In this document: positions 1 through 9,784 of the stretch, in pieces
Layout of the letters: every line of letters starts with the position of its first letter
Position numbering within the stretch: position 1 is the first letter of the stretch
NCBI GenBank assembly: GCA_013350335.1
Contig: CM023540.1
Location: forward strand, 62,732,101-62,796,100
Length of the DNA stretch: 64,000 nucleotides
From: Chimonanthus salicifolius
Taxonomy: Eukaryota > Streptophyta > Magnoliopsida > Laurales > Calycanthaceae
Direction: 5' to 3'
Made by a program: the position numbers and the translations under genes
The notes under the pieces: generated by a model
Seen by the model: the letters and a program-made list of their open reading frames with translations, nothing else
What the model was told of the DNA's origin: nothing
Databases searched by the model: none

Positions 1-715
1 TGTGCTCTTGAGAATGGATCTAACCATCCGAGTTGATCCGTGCTAGAACAATGGCTATGAGAATGGATCTAACCATCCGAGTTCAACTATGCTTTATGGC
101 TATCTACCAATATGTTTTGATTCAGAAGATAAAATGAAAAGGCACCAAAAATTCAAACCAGATTTAAGAAAACGCCAACACTGGATTGTGAACTTAGATT
201 CCAAGTCTCACAATGATCATGGTCAAAGGTGTAAAGGAACTCACATTTGAAACATTTTTTGGAATCACCTTGTATCTTGCCTTCAATACATTGTCTTGTT
301 AGATTGTTGGATTGATCTTATATAAGATACTTGTATGTACATGTAGGTTCGCACTCTAGTTTTGGATTATGAATGTTTGATCAATGTGCTTTGTGTTTCA
401 TTCCAATATTCATTAGTTTATACATTATGTGGAATGAATTATGTTCATATATGCCTTGCCTTTGCTAAAGCTTGAAAATGCCTCATCTCATGACATCACA
501 CACTTGGGCAATATGATTAATTTGTGAATTAAATGTGTCCAAGAATCTTAGATTGATTTCGATCGAGGAAAAGAGATCCATAATCCATGGTCTGTGCCTA
601 TCTTCAGAAGGGTGAATTAAATATTCAAATGGCACAAATGTAGTGTGAATATATGTATCATCACTGGCATTAAAAGGTGTATAAGCAAAGCTCGATGAAT
701 TATGAACAACGCAAG

Positions 716-732
716 CACACACACACACACAC
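716..732. repeat. (AC)n microsatellite
   Basis: A short run of about eight AC dinucleotides inside the Copia remnant. Confidence 0.85.
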
Positions 733-2479
733 ATACCTAATTATCCTTCAGTTGAAACCCAGGTCGAAGGATAGACTAGTCAGAGGAACAGACAAGTCGT
801 TACTATTGGATTTCAGGACACTATCTGAAAGGGGGAAAATCGAAAGAGGATACAGGTCGATACATATCGACATATCGACACAGACAGGTTGATGGTCACG
901 ACCGGTCAGTATATTAGAAAGAGTAAGTTAAAAAGGTCTCTTTTTGCTAAAATGATAGATCATTTCAAAATCATCATTTCTTCTACCGCTGAGTTCTGGC
1001 GATTTCTTATTTTTATCCCGTGCCCTAGGTTAGTCGTTAGGACCTCTCGGAGCGAAATCTCCCAGAGAAACGTAAGGTTTTTGCTTCTCTCACTTCCAAA
1101 AGCAAGGGTGTCACGATGTTGGTGAGATTTAGTGTTCGGAAAAGCCTTGGTTAGCTCTTCCCTAGCAACCATTTCGAAAAATAAGACATCTAAATCTCGG
1201 TCTTCGACCACCGGAAAAATCCCTGATTCCAGCTCCCATTTCCTCAGGAGATCACCTAGGTTCGTCCAAAATGTTCCCGAATCTAGCGTTGATGGCTCTG
1301 CTCCGAAGAGTACCTGACAAAAATCCTATTCCCCTCCATCATCTCCTCCTCTGGATGGCTCTGCTTAGGTTAGTTTTTCATGGCCTATGTCTCATATGTT
1401 GGAAAAACTATGTTAATGTTTTGGCTAAGAACCCATTTGCCCCTCCTCCTAAACCATATGTCTTGATTTGTTTATCAATGAAATGATATGGTTTAATTTA
1501 TTGTATGTGCTAATCTGATGAAGTGCCTTATATCTCTTATTTATGTGTAACATGGTATTTGTTAAATAGACTAACATGAATGGATGAATGAGTTGGTTTT
1601 GTATTGGCATGTTAAAGAGATAGGAATCGGGATGTAAGAATGCACACATCACTGAAGTTTGGGGAGCACAAAATATGTGCTGATTAGCACTTGTCACTGG
1701 TCATGATAGCTTAAGGAGGAAGGTGAATGCAAGCTTGGAAGCTTGATGAAAAATAAACTCAGAGGCAGCTGAGTTTATGGGAGAGCTGAGCAGAAAAAAC
1801 TATAGAAGGTAGCTTGGAGGATGGGGGAGAAAAACTCCAAAGAGGGAAGCTAGGAAAATGGCTTGACCCACGAGAAGGAAGGAGAAAAACAGTTATGCAT
1901 CAGATATGCATTAGACTATAGGGAAGAATAAAATGAGTCGAAAGAAAAAACTCGTGGAAGCACTAAATGCAAGAAGCATGGAGGAGTGCTTAAAAATCGA
2001 TGTCGGCCTACTAATCTTTGTCAACTGGATGACAAAATGGGGGAGAATTAGTAAAAGCTAAAAGACATCAAAACCAATAGACATAGGGAGAATATCTATA
2101 CTTGGATTTTGGGAGATCAAACTCAAGAAGATTAGGGGAGAAATCTTCTCAACACTAATAGCTTGGATAAGCTATGGGTAGTGTTGATCACTAGGAAATC
2201 AGAGAGTAAGGGGAAGCTTGAATACAAATCTTGTTTAGTTCATGAATAAATATTTATGTTTTGGGACCAACCCCTCTAATGATTTTCTACTGTTGCTTGC
2301 TTATGTACTTGAACAGGAAGAATGAAATGAAGCAAGCTGAACAAGAACATACGAAGACCATAGTCTTGTTTTCCATTTGAATATGTACATGTAATCATGT
2401 AATATTTTGTATTTAAATGTGTTGTAATAAGGGTGGGATTGTAACTGGGTTAGCTTCTAGGTTTTGTCATGAAATTGAC

Positions 2480-2491
2480 AAAGGGACAGAT
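2480..2491 (+). promoter_or_regulatory. Polypurine tract of the SIRE-like element
   Basis: AAAGGGACAGAT sits immediately before TGTTAGTGCC, the start of the LTR. The same arrangement (AAAGGAGGAGAT then TGTTAGAGCC) is found at the minus-strand SIRE-like element near 51448, which supports the boundary. In Copia elements this tract primes plus-strand DNA synthesis. Confidence 0.75.
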
Positions 2492-3849
2492 TGTTAGTGC
2501 CATGGTTTGGCCAAGTCCCTACGTTTGTCAATTCCATAACTGGAAAGAAGCACTTGCTGGAAACTTGAAGAACCAAGATGATCATGAGTAAAGATCATGC
2601 TCCACCGGATTGAAGTTCATCATTATGGCAATCACAAAATAGGTATTATGGCCTACCCACACCTTAGAGAGGACTTCCTAGGTTTAAAAGAACAAATGGT
2701 TAAAATCAGAAAAAACCTAGTAAGGGTGCTTGACAATGAATTGAAACCCAACTTGTAAATATGTATTTGGTTTCACTATCAACACGACTAATTGTTTTCA
2801 CCAACCCCTCGGTAGAGACAAGATCAACCCATCGTGGTGAAGGACTGGTCGGCCAAATTGACATAGGTTGTGGAACATTGAACTGTCAATCTGGGTATGC
2901 CTCTGATCGAGAGTCTCGTATGCACTGACCCCTCAGTGAAAGGCTGAAATGAAGCCTTCATGGTCAACGACTCCTCGATCAAGATCTTGAGTTCTGAAAC
3001 CTTGAACTCATGTGGACTCTCGAAAAAACAGACATATCAGCAATCAAAGACCGATCGAGAGTACCAGGACCAACCCCTCTGTAAAGGGCGACAGGTCGTT
3101 CTGAATAATAGGTTTTTAGAGATGAAACTACTGTCAAGCATATTTTGCACCAGAACGAGCCTCAAATATGGACCGACATCTCGGTACCATAAGTGTCGAC
3201 CCATCGGCGACAACGACATGTTGATCGGGAAAGAATATTATCATTGGGAGTGCACTTAATGCACAACGGTCGGGATTGTAACGGTAACATTTCTAGTCAC
3301 CGATCTCTCGGTGTGACCGACCTGTCGGTACATTACCGTTACTACAATGGTTGCCTTCGCTATATAAATCAATCTTTATGCAACCAGTTGGTACCCTTCG
3401 GTAGGATCAGTTGGACCCTCTTCTTCACCAATGAGCTTAAAAAGGGGCCAACAAAAGGATCACTCTCTCTTGTGCTTAGACTTGGGGAATCAAATACAAC
3501 CAATCAGATGGATTGAGTTGTGAGAAAGAGAGAGGAAGGGAGTAAACTCATAAACAACCAATCTAAGGATTGAGTTTGAAAGTGAGAAACAAAGAAGAAA
3601 TAAAGGATCATATTTAGGAATCATTTGGTAAAATCAGTTTCCTTGACACCCTAGATTGTGATTGCTATATGTTGGCTAGAAGGTGGAGCGTCAGCACCAG
3701 CACACATTAGGTGGGATCTTGAAGAAGTACACATCATGAGAAAGAGATTCAAAGGCAAGTACTTCTTGGTTTTAATTTTCTTTTAAAATCTTTGTTCCGA
3801 AAGTGGATTAAGAAAGCTTGGATCCAGAACCACTATAAAAAAATCTGGA

Positions 3850-3985
3850 GCGGAGTCTCCCGTACAATGGTAGGTGGAATTCCCATCCAAATGGATAGGT
3901 GAAATTCCTATTCGACAGTGGTGGGTGAAATTCCTAGCCGATTGAGTGAGGTGGAATTTCTACTCTGATTGTGTGGGTGTAAGTC
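3850..3985 (+). repeat. Short tandem repeat in the Copia LTR
   Basis: Four imperfect copies of a 35-40 base unit built around GGTGAAATTCCTA, upstream of the C-rich LTR tail. Copies differ at many positions. Confidence 0.6.
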
Positions 3986-4331
3986 CCCACTTAGTGGATT
4001 TTGGGGATAGCTCAAGGTTGAGCGAGTCCTAATAGTAGATGTAGGTTGATTAACTAAACCACTTTAAATTGGTTTTATGGTGCTTGATGTTTGTGTGTTT
4101 TTATTTACCATTTAAGTATTGTTCTTAACACACATCGCTTTGCATATTAATTATCTTATCTTACACATTGTACACAAGCATCGATAATTAAACAAAATGT
4201 AAAGGTCATAATCTTAGTAACATTGCTTAATGAAATTATCACAGTAAACAAATCTCTTGATGAATGTTCCGCTGCACTTTAAACATTCAAGAAAATTGTA
4301 AATACCATGAAAAATGAGATTAACCTATTCA

Positions 4332-4346
4332 CCCCCCCCCCCCCCC
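4332..4346 (+). repeat. Poly-C run in the LTR tail
   Basis: About fifteen consecutive C after CTATTCA. Other SIRE-like LTRs here have a shorter C or G run at the same place, so this is an expanded homopolymer; its length could also be an assembly uncertainty. Confidence 0.8.
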
Positions 4347-4405
4347 TCCTTCCCTCTTCTAGGGTCAATCTTGTTGTTCTAGCACATTGAAAATGGGAAC
4401 TATCA

Positions 4406-5400
4406 TACTTGTCCCTGTATTTTTTACAGTGGTTTTGACTTCATTGCCTTAGTCCAATTCACAAAGATGAATTGAAAATAAAATCACAAAGAAACGCTTG
4501 CCTTTGAAGCTCAACCTTGATGAAGATGTGTTTCTTGAAAAGTTCTCCGAAAGATCTTGTTGATGATGAAGATGTACCTCTTGATTAGAGCAATCACAAG
4601 ATAGGGAGAGAGATTCTAGGATCGAAAGATGTGCAAATGAGAAACCTAGAACTAGTTTTCTTCTTCTCTCTTGATCTCAATCAACTAGGTGATTGAATCT
4701 CTAAATAATTTACCAAATGTATAGATTTGAAAGAGATAGAGAGATAGATTGAGTATGAGTGAGTATGAATGAGGGAGGAGAGGAGTCTTTAGATTTACTT
4801 CAATTTTTTTGAGTTACAAATGAAAGCTCTAACTCTCTCATCAAACTTCTAACCTTAAATAGAGATCTGAAAAATCTCGACATGGGCGATTGATCGTGGC
4901 GTGGCGATCGATCGTGTATTCAAATATAGTTGTTGTTATGTGACCGTTGTGCATTAAATGTTTTCCAACGGATAGAAAATGATCATGTCCTATTGATCGT
5001 GACACACAATTGATCGTCCATGTTTACTCTCGAGTGATCGTGGCAAGAGAATCTATCGGCCTGAGACTAACTGTATTTTTGAGTCTCAAGTCTCATCTAG
5101 GCCCAGGGCGATTGCTCGTGGGACCAATGTGTTTCTTCCCTATCTCGCCGATAGGTCGTGCGACTAATTGATAGTGTTTTATACCACACGAAAGGTCGTC
5201 GCCAGACGAATGCATTGACCTGAGCTCGACAGTAATTTTCCAGAGGATGTTCTACTCAGGGTCTTGGCGATCGATTGCGAAAGTGATTGGTTGGCCCTGT
5301 ACCTAGACAACGGATCATCTACACGATTGGTCTTCCAGGATATGACTGTAAATGACAGTCCAGATTATATCCTAAGCCCCGCAGATAGGTTGTAATGCAC
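4406..5400 (-). mobile_element. Fragment of a minus-strand Copia-like LTR
   Basis: The organisation resembles the minus-strand SIRE-like LTR at 50111-51447: a TTGCC..TTGATGAAGAT segment, then a long AT-rich stretch, then about 4880-5345 with repeated GATCGATCGTG/GATTGATCGTG motifs where the other LTR has TCGACATGTCGA motifs. It lacks clear TG..CA ends and has no PBS or PPT. Assignment rests on layout similarity rather than sequence identity. It could instead be a different LTR family. Confidence 0.4.
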
Positions 5401-5691
5401 TATAGTACCCCGCCCCAGAGGGGGGGCCTGGCCGAATGGACCAGAGGGCCACAAAGGAGATAAAATCGCAGTATGGGATGCCTAGGTGTTGGGCGTGTTT
5501 CCTCATAGTCCCACATCACCCAGTATGGGTGATGGATAGTGGGATATAAGTGATTGGCTTCCTTCAATCTAGCACAAGGCCTTTTGAGGGCTCCCCTAGG
5601 CGTCAGTCCTCAGATGCAAAGCCGTGCGGGCCCGGGTGATGGACCAAAATGGATAATATTGTGCTAGAGAGTCGGGACAGGTCCTTACAAA

Positions 5692-5703
5692 TGGTATCAG
5701 AGC
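5692..5703 (+). promoter_or_regulatory. TRIM primer binding site (initiator tRNA-Met)
   Basis: TGGTATCAGAGC, two bases after the LTR end TTACA. It matches the complement of the 3' end of plant initiator tRNA-Met, the usual primer for plant TRIMs and many LTR elements. Confidence 0.85.
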
Positions 5704-5780
5704 ATGGTTCAACTATCAGCTGAGGGTGTGGGCTGCTGCAAATCTCAATCGGCTGTCGAGCCGGGGACGGCTCTGGTCTT

Positions 5781-5792
5781 AAGGGGGTAGGA
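5781..5792 (+). promoter_or_regulatory. TRIM polypurine tract
   Basis: AAGGGGGTAGGA directly before the next LTR start TGTAGTACCCC. Near-identical tracts precede the LTR starts at 6172 and 31213. Confidence 0.75.
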
Positions 5793-6706
5793 TGTAGTAC
5801 CCCGCCCTAAAGGAAGGCCTGACTAAATGGACCAGAGGACCACAAAGGAGATAAAATCCCCAGGATGGGATGCCTAGGCGTTGTGCGTATTTCCTCAGAG
5901 TCCCACATCCCCCAATATGGGTAATGGCCATTGGGATATAAGAGGTTGGCTTCCTTCAATTTAGCACAAGGCCTTTTAAGGTCTCCCCTGGTGTGGGTCC
6001 CTAGATGAAAGTCGTGCGGGACCAAAGCGAATAATATTGTGCTAGAAGATTGGGGCAGGTACTTACAAATGCTATCAGAGCACGGTTCAACTCTCGGTTG
6101 AGGGTGTGGGCTGGTGCGAGTCTCAACTGGTTGTCGAACTGTCGGCAGCTCTAGTCTTAAGGAGGGTAGGATGTAGTACCCTGCCCTAGAGGGGGGCTTG
6201 GCCGAATGGACCTGAGGGCCACAATGGAAATAAAATTGCCAGGATGGGATGCCTAGACGTTGAGCGTGTTTCCTCCCACATCGCCCAGTATGGGTGATGG
6301 GCAGCGGGGTATTAGAGGTTGGCTTCCTTTAATCTAGCACAAGGCCTTTTGAGGGCTCCCCTGGCGTGGGTCCTCAGATGCAAAGTCGTGCGAGCTCGGG
6401 TTCTAACACCCCAGATTTTCATCACTTATAATATATTGGATTTGGTCTATTTTGAATTACAAATTGATTGAATTTAAGATTAATGGTTGAAATGGACCTT
6501 AGATGGGTAAGGAGTTGGGTCAATAACCCAATTAAAACCCAATGGATCATGGATAGGATTTGATTTGAAAGCAATTGGGTAAATGTAATTAAATGGGTCA
6601 ATTGCCCAATTGGGACCCAATGGGTCATAGATGAGCTGATTCTAAGGTAAATGGGTAAGGTTAATCTCATTGGGTCAACTATCCAATTAAGATCCAATGC
6701 ATGAAT

Positions 6707-6727
6707 CCACCTCATCAAGCGAGGTGG
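6707..6727 (+). other. Conserved U3 inverted repeat, CCACCTC type
   Basis: CCACCTCATCAAGCGAGGTGG forms a hairpin with 7-8 base arms. Close versions occur at the matching place in D (twice, near 37780 and 37850), C (near 24390) and T (near 12640 and 20950), so it belongs to the LTR family. Confidence 0.65.
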
Positions 6728-6803
6728 CACGTAAGTGACATGGCAAGGATGGGACCCACATGACATGTGGTGACCATGTCACCACATACATGGTCGGATA
6801 GGT

Positions 6804-6826
6804 CATGGTTGACTTGGTCAACCATG
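6804..6826 (+). other. Conserved U3 inverted repeat CATGGTTGAC/GTCAACCATG
   Basis: Perfect 10-base arms with a 3-base loop. Homologous hairpins sit near the LTR start in D (about 37905-37928), C (about 24440-24470) and T (about 12588-12610). Solo LTR A inserted at the right edge of this hairpin. Confidence 0.7.
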
Positions 6827-9610
6827 TAACGCCTCATCCTTTTCACTCGCTTTCCGAAAATCAGAGTCTATTTTTTTTTAAAGAGTGATAGAGAGCGGGA
6901 CGTCACAACGAGAGCTAAGTCCGAATTTCTAAAGTCCGACCCTTAACTGGCCAACCCTATGTGTGCATGGACTAAATCCATAAAAATGGTTCACACATAA
7001 CAATATAAACATGCAGATTAAAATCATAGCTGCGGAATTATAATAGAACTTAATTCTATTCCATTTTAGATAGCAAAGTACGTCAAGTCTTTAATCATAA
7101 TTAACATAACATAATTATCCAACTAAACATCCAACCATAGCAAATTATATAAATTATTACATGCCCGAAGTCTAGTTACTCAAATTACAAATTCATAAGT
7201 AACTTAATCAAAATAAAAACTAAAAGCATCCAAGCTCCTATGCTTGGCCCCTTTCGTGTTCATCGTTTCCCTCGTTTCCTGTATCATCCACTAGGGTAGA
7301 AGTAGGGCATTAGAACAACGCGCCCAGTAGGTATTCCATTTAGGGCTAACACATGGTTAGTACAAAACATATATAATAATATCATAATGTCAAAAACCAT
7401 ATAAACCATGCCATGTCATGATGTCAATTGCAATGAGTCCCACCCATCACAAGTACATATAAGTACCCCCACATAGGTCTTTCAGACGCCCCAACGGAGT
7501 GTGGCCCCTCCGGTTTCTTCTTGATGGAAATGCACATCAAGGTATCCCCCATAGGTTTTTTGAACGCCCCGACAGGAGTGTGGCCCCTCCAGTTACATAT
7601 CCTTCACCCCATGCCATGCATGAGATGCTAATGAAACACATGTTATTCATCTTATAAACATAGCATTAAAACTCACATTTGGAACATATCTTTTACAACA
7701 AAAATTCATCAAAATAAGATAAAAACATTGTACATAAACCCATGGTTTCAAAGAGGCGGAATGTTACCAATGACCACTAACGTGTCCTTGCGCTTTCGTC
7801 CGGTAACCGCTCACGATCGTACACCGCTTGCGAGGTCCCGTTACCTTATAATATATCAATCAATTAAAACCATGTCCCATTTGATTTACAATTATGTCCA
7901 AGTCCATAAACCCAACTTGTGGGGTTCGGCCATACACCATGGCCGAACCTCACTTCTTTGGTTTTAGTCCCTCTTTTGATTTATTCAATTAATTCCACAA
8001 CCATGCCATCCTTGGTTCATGAAACCAAACACTTATAGATTAATCGTCTAACCTTATCAAGTCCATAAAATCCATAAATCATTCCCCATGGGGTTCGGCC
8101 ATACACCATGGCCGAACCCATGGTCTATCATTTCCTCCTATTTACAACTTTGCCATTGGTTTAATCCTTAGTTAACCTTTCATTCATTTTAGTCTACCAT
8201 ACATAGGCCCTAGGTCCACCAAATAATTCCCATGGGGTTCGGCCATACACCATGGCCGAACCCATGGTCCCTTATTTCCATTTAAATTACAATATTGCCA
8301 TTTCCTCCATCACTTTATGTTTAGGTTCAAAACATAAGTTCATAAACAGTCTAAGTCCACCAATAACTCTTCATGGGGTTCGGCCATGCCACATGGCCGA
8401 ACCCATGGTCCATAGTTCTTCACCATTTGCAATGTTTAAGACCATTTAAATCATTAACCTTCATCTATTATTTTCATCCATTAAAATTATTAAAATAGTC
8501 CACTTAAATTCAATATCTAAAACCCTAAGTCCATATATACTCCTTAGAGGGGTTCGGCCATACCACATGGCCGAACCTCACCCTTTGGTTTTGTGCCCTT
8601 CTTTCAGTTCTTGATATCCATAATTATTTATGGGGTTTAGCCATACCCCTTGGCCAAACCCATGGTCTAAGGTTCTTCACCAACAACCTTCCATTTAAAC
8701 CCTTTAACATTTTTATAATGTTCCATGGTTTTCATCCCTCAAAAACCCATAAAATACCCAATGTCTTTCCATGGGGTTCGGCTATGCACCATGGCCCAAC
8801 CCTATGGTTCATCCTTCCCATTAAAATTACTATATTCATCTCCCAATTTTCTTCCATGGGGTTCGGCCATACACCATGGCCGAACCCTATGGTTCCTTTC
8901 TCTATACAAAATTATCAAAATACGTACAGGTTCCGCGACTCCTTCGGTTTTCCTTCGCTCTGACTTGTTCTTCTGATCCGTTCCTTCCTTGCACACTGCC
9001 GAGAACACCTTCTTGCCAGAGCACCCAACGTCAATCCCTTATTGATTTTGTGTGTGCCGTGCGCCCCTTCCTTGTGCTGCCTTTCTTTTATAAACCTCCA
9101 CTCGATCCTATCTTAGAAGGTGCCGAGCGTCCCTTGCAATTTAGCAATTGCCTAAGTGTTGCTCTCAACAAGGAAAGGGACTCCCTTTGGCGCATCAACA
9201 TGGATATGAAAATCCCACACACACGGCCAAGGCAATCTATCTTTAATTTTTAGACATCTTCTTTATTTACCAATCCCCTAGTGTCACTCTTAACCAAGGA
9301 AAAGACACCTTTTTTAAAAAGATTCTAGTTCATATCTTATACACGGCCATGCACAATCTCCCATTCCTAAAATCTTTCTATGTTCCCTCTATGCGCATGC
9401 CACTTAATCTAGATCCCTTATTTTTAGATATATTGCATTACCTTTTTAATTCATCCCCATTTAATTTAAATTGAACCTTATACCATAACCGTTGGGTCCT
9501 AATTGGGCATTGACCCAACACCTTACCCATCTAAGGTTCATATCCGTTAATTCACAATTAAAATGGCAAATCAGTAAATATTGATAACATGGAATTCCTG
9601 AGGTGTTACA
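6825..9610 (-). mobile_element. Solo LTR A (Tekay-like)
   Basis: On the + strand it runs from TGTAACGCCTC to GAGGTGTTACA, flanked by a perfect five-base target duplication AACCA (6820-6824 and 9611-9615). Length is 2786 bases. It shares with T's LTR the block CCAAGCTCCTATGCTTGG, the GCGCCCAGTAGG block and the CCTTAACTGGCCAACCCTA block, all in the same order. There is no coding region, PBS or PPT, so it is a solo LTR. Open frames inside it are translations of the palindrome repeats, not genes. Confidence 0.9.
7921..8887. repeat. Palindrome array GGTTCGGCCAT...ATGGCCGAACC in LTR A
   Basis: Eight copies at 7921, 8090, 8234, 8374, 8549, 8632, 8773 and 8858, each about 30 bases with 10-11 base arms and a 6-8 base loop (consensus loop ACACC). 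Spacing is 80-170 bases and the sequence between copies is AT-rich and unrelated. Two copies (8632, 8773) carry arm mutations. Confidence 0.9.
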
Positions 9611-9784
9611 AACCATGAGTGAGCTCAATTGAGTTCAAATTAAATTGAGTACAAGTGTTGAGTTTAAAAGAATTAAAGTTGCTTCAGTTAAGTAAGTCCA
9701 ATTGAATGAGTTCAAGTTTAGAGTTCAAGATTAATTACTTGAGTTGAAATGAGTTGAGATGGGAAGATGGAGGGTTTCCATCTC

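Larger units (their letters stand above)
1..2491 (+). mobile_element. Internal remnant of a SIRE-like Copia element, upstream of its 3' LTR
   Basis: This stretch lies directly upstream of a + strand PPT and LTR, so it is the internal region of a Copia element. Its first 50 bases match the leader seen at 63910-63960 (shared ATCTAACCATCCGAGTTGATC), so position 1 is probably just past the primer binding site. No intact gag or pol is recognisable and open frames are short, so most coding sequence is deleted or decayed. A purine-rich AAAATGGGGGAGAA at 2034-2047 is typical of the region before the 3' LTR in SIRE-type elements. The element class is inferred from context, not from protein homology. 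Confidence 0.6.
2492..4405 (+). mobile_element. 3' LTR of the SIRE-like Copia element
   Basis: The LTR starts TGTTAGTGCC after the PPT and is inferred to end ...GGGAACTATCA. The tail holds the hallmark CTATTCACC followed by a run of C and CTAGGGTC, matching the LTR ends of the other SIRE-like copies here (60420-60467, and the complement of 57463-57530). Length is about 1.9 kb. The middle (about 2800-3345) is rich in short inverted motifs such as CCGATCTCTCGG and ACCGACCTGTCGGT. The exact 3' end is inferred by comparison; the 5' partner LTR is outside the window. Confidence 0.75.

Noticed and set aside
7921..8887. Regularly spaced 30-base palindromic repeats that resemble a CRISPR array
   Set aside because: Spacing varies from about 80 to 170 bases, the setting is a plant LTR with a target duplication, copies occur in several LTRs, and no cas gene exists.
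8876..9253. 125-codon frame on the + strand in solo LTR A
   Set aside because: It starts inside a palindrome copy, has no domain, and lies in an LTR antisense to its transcription.
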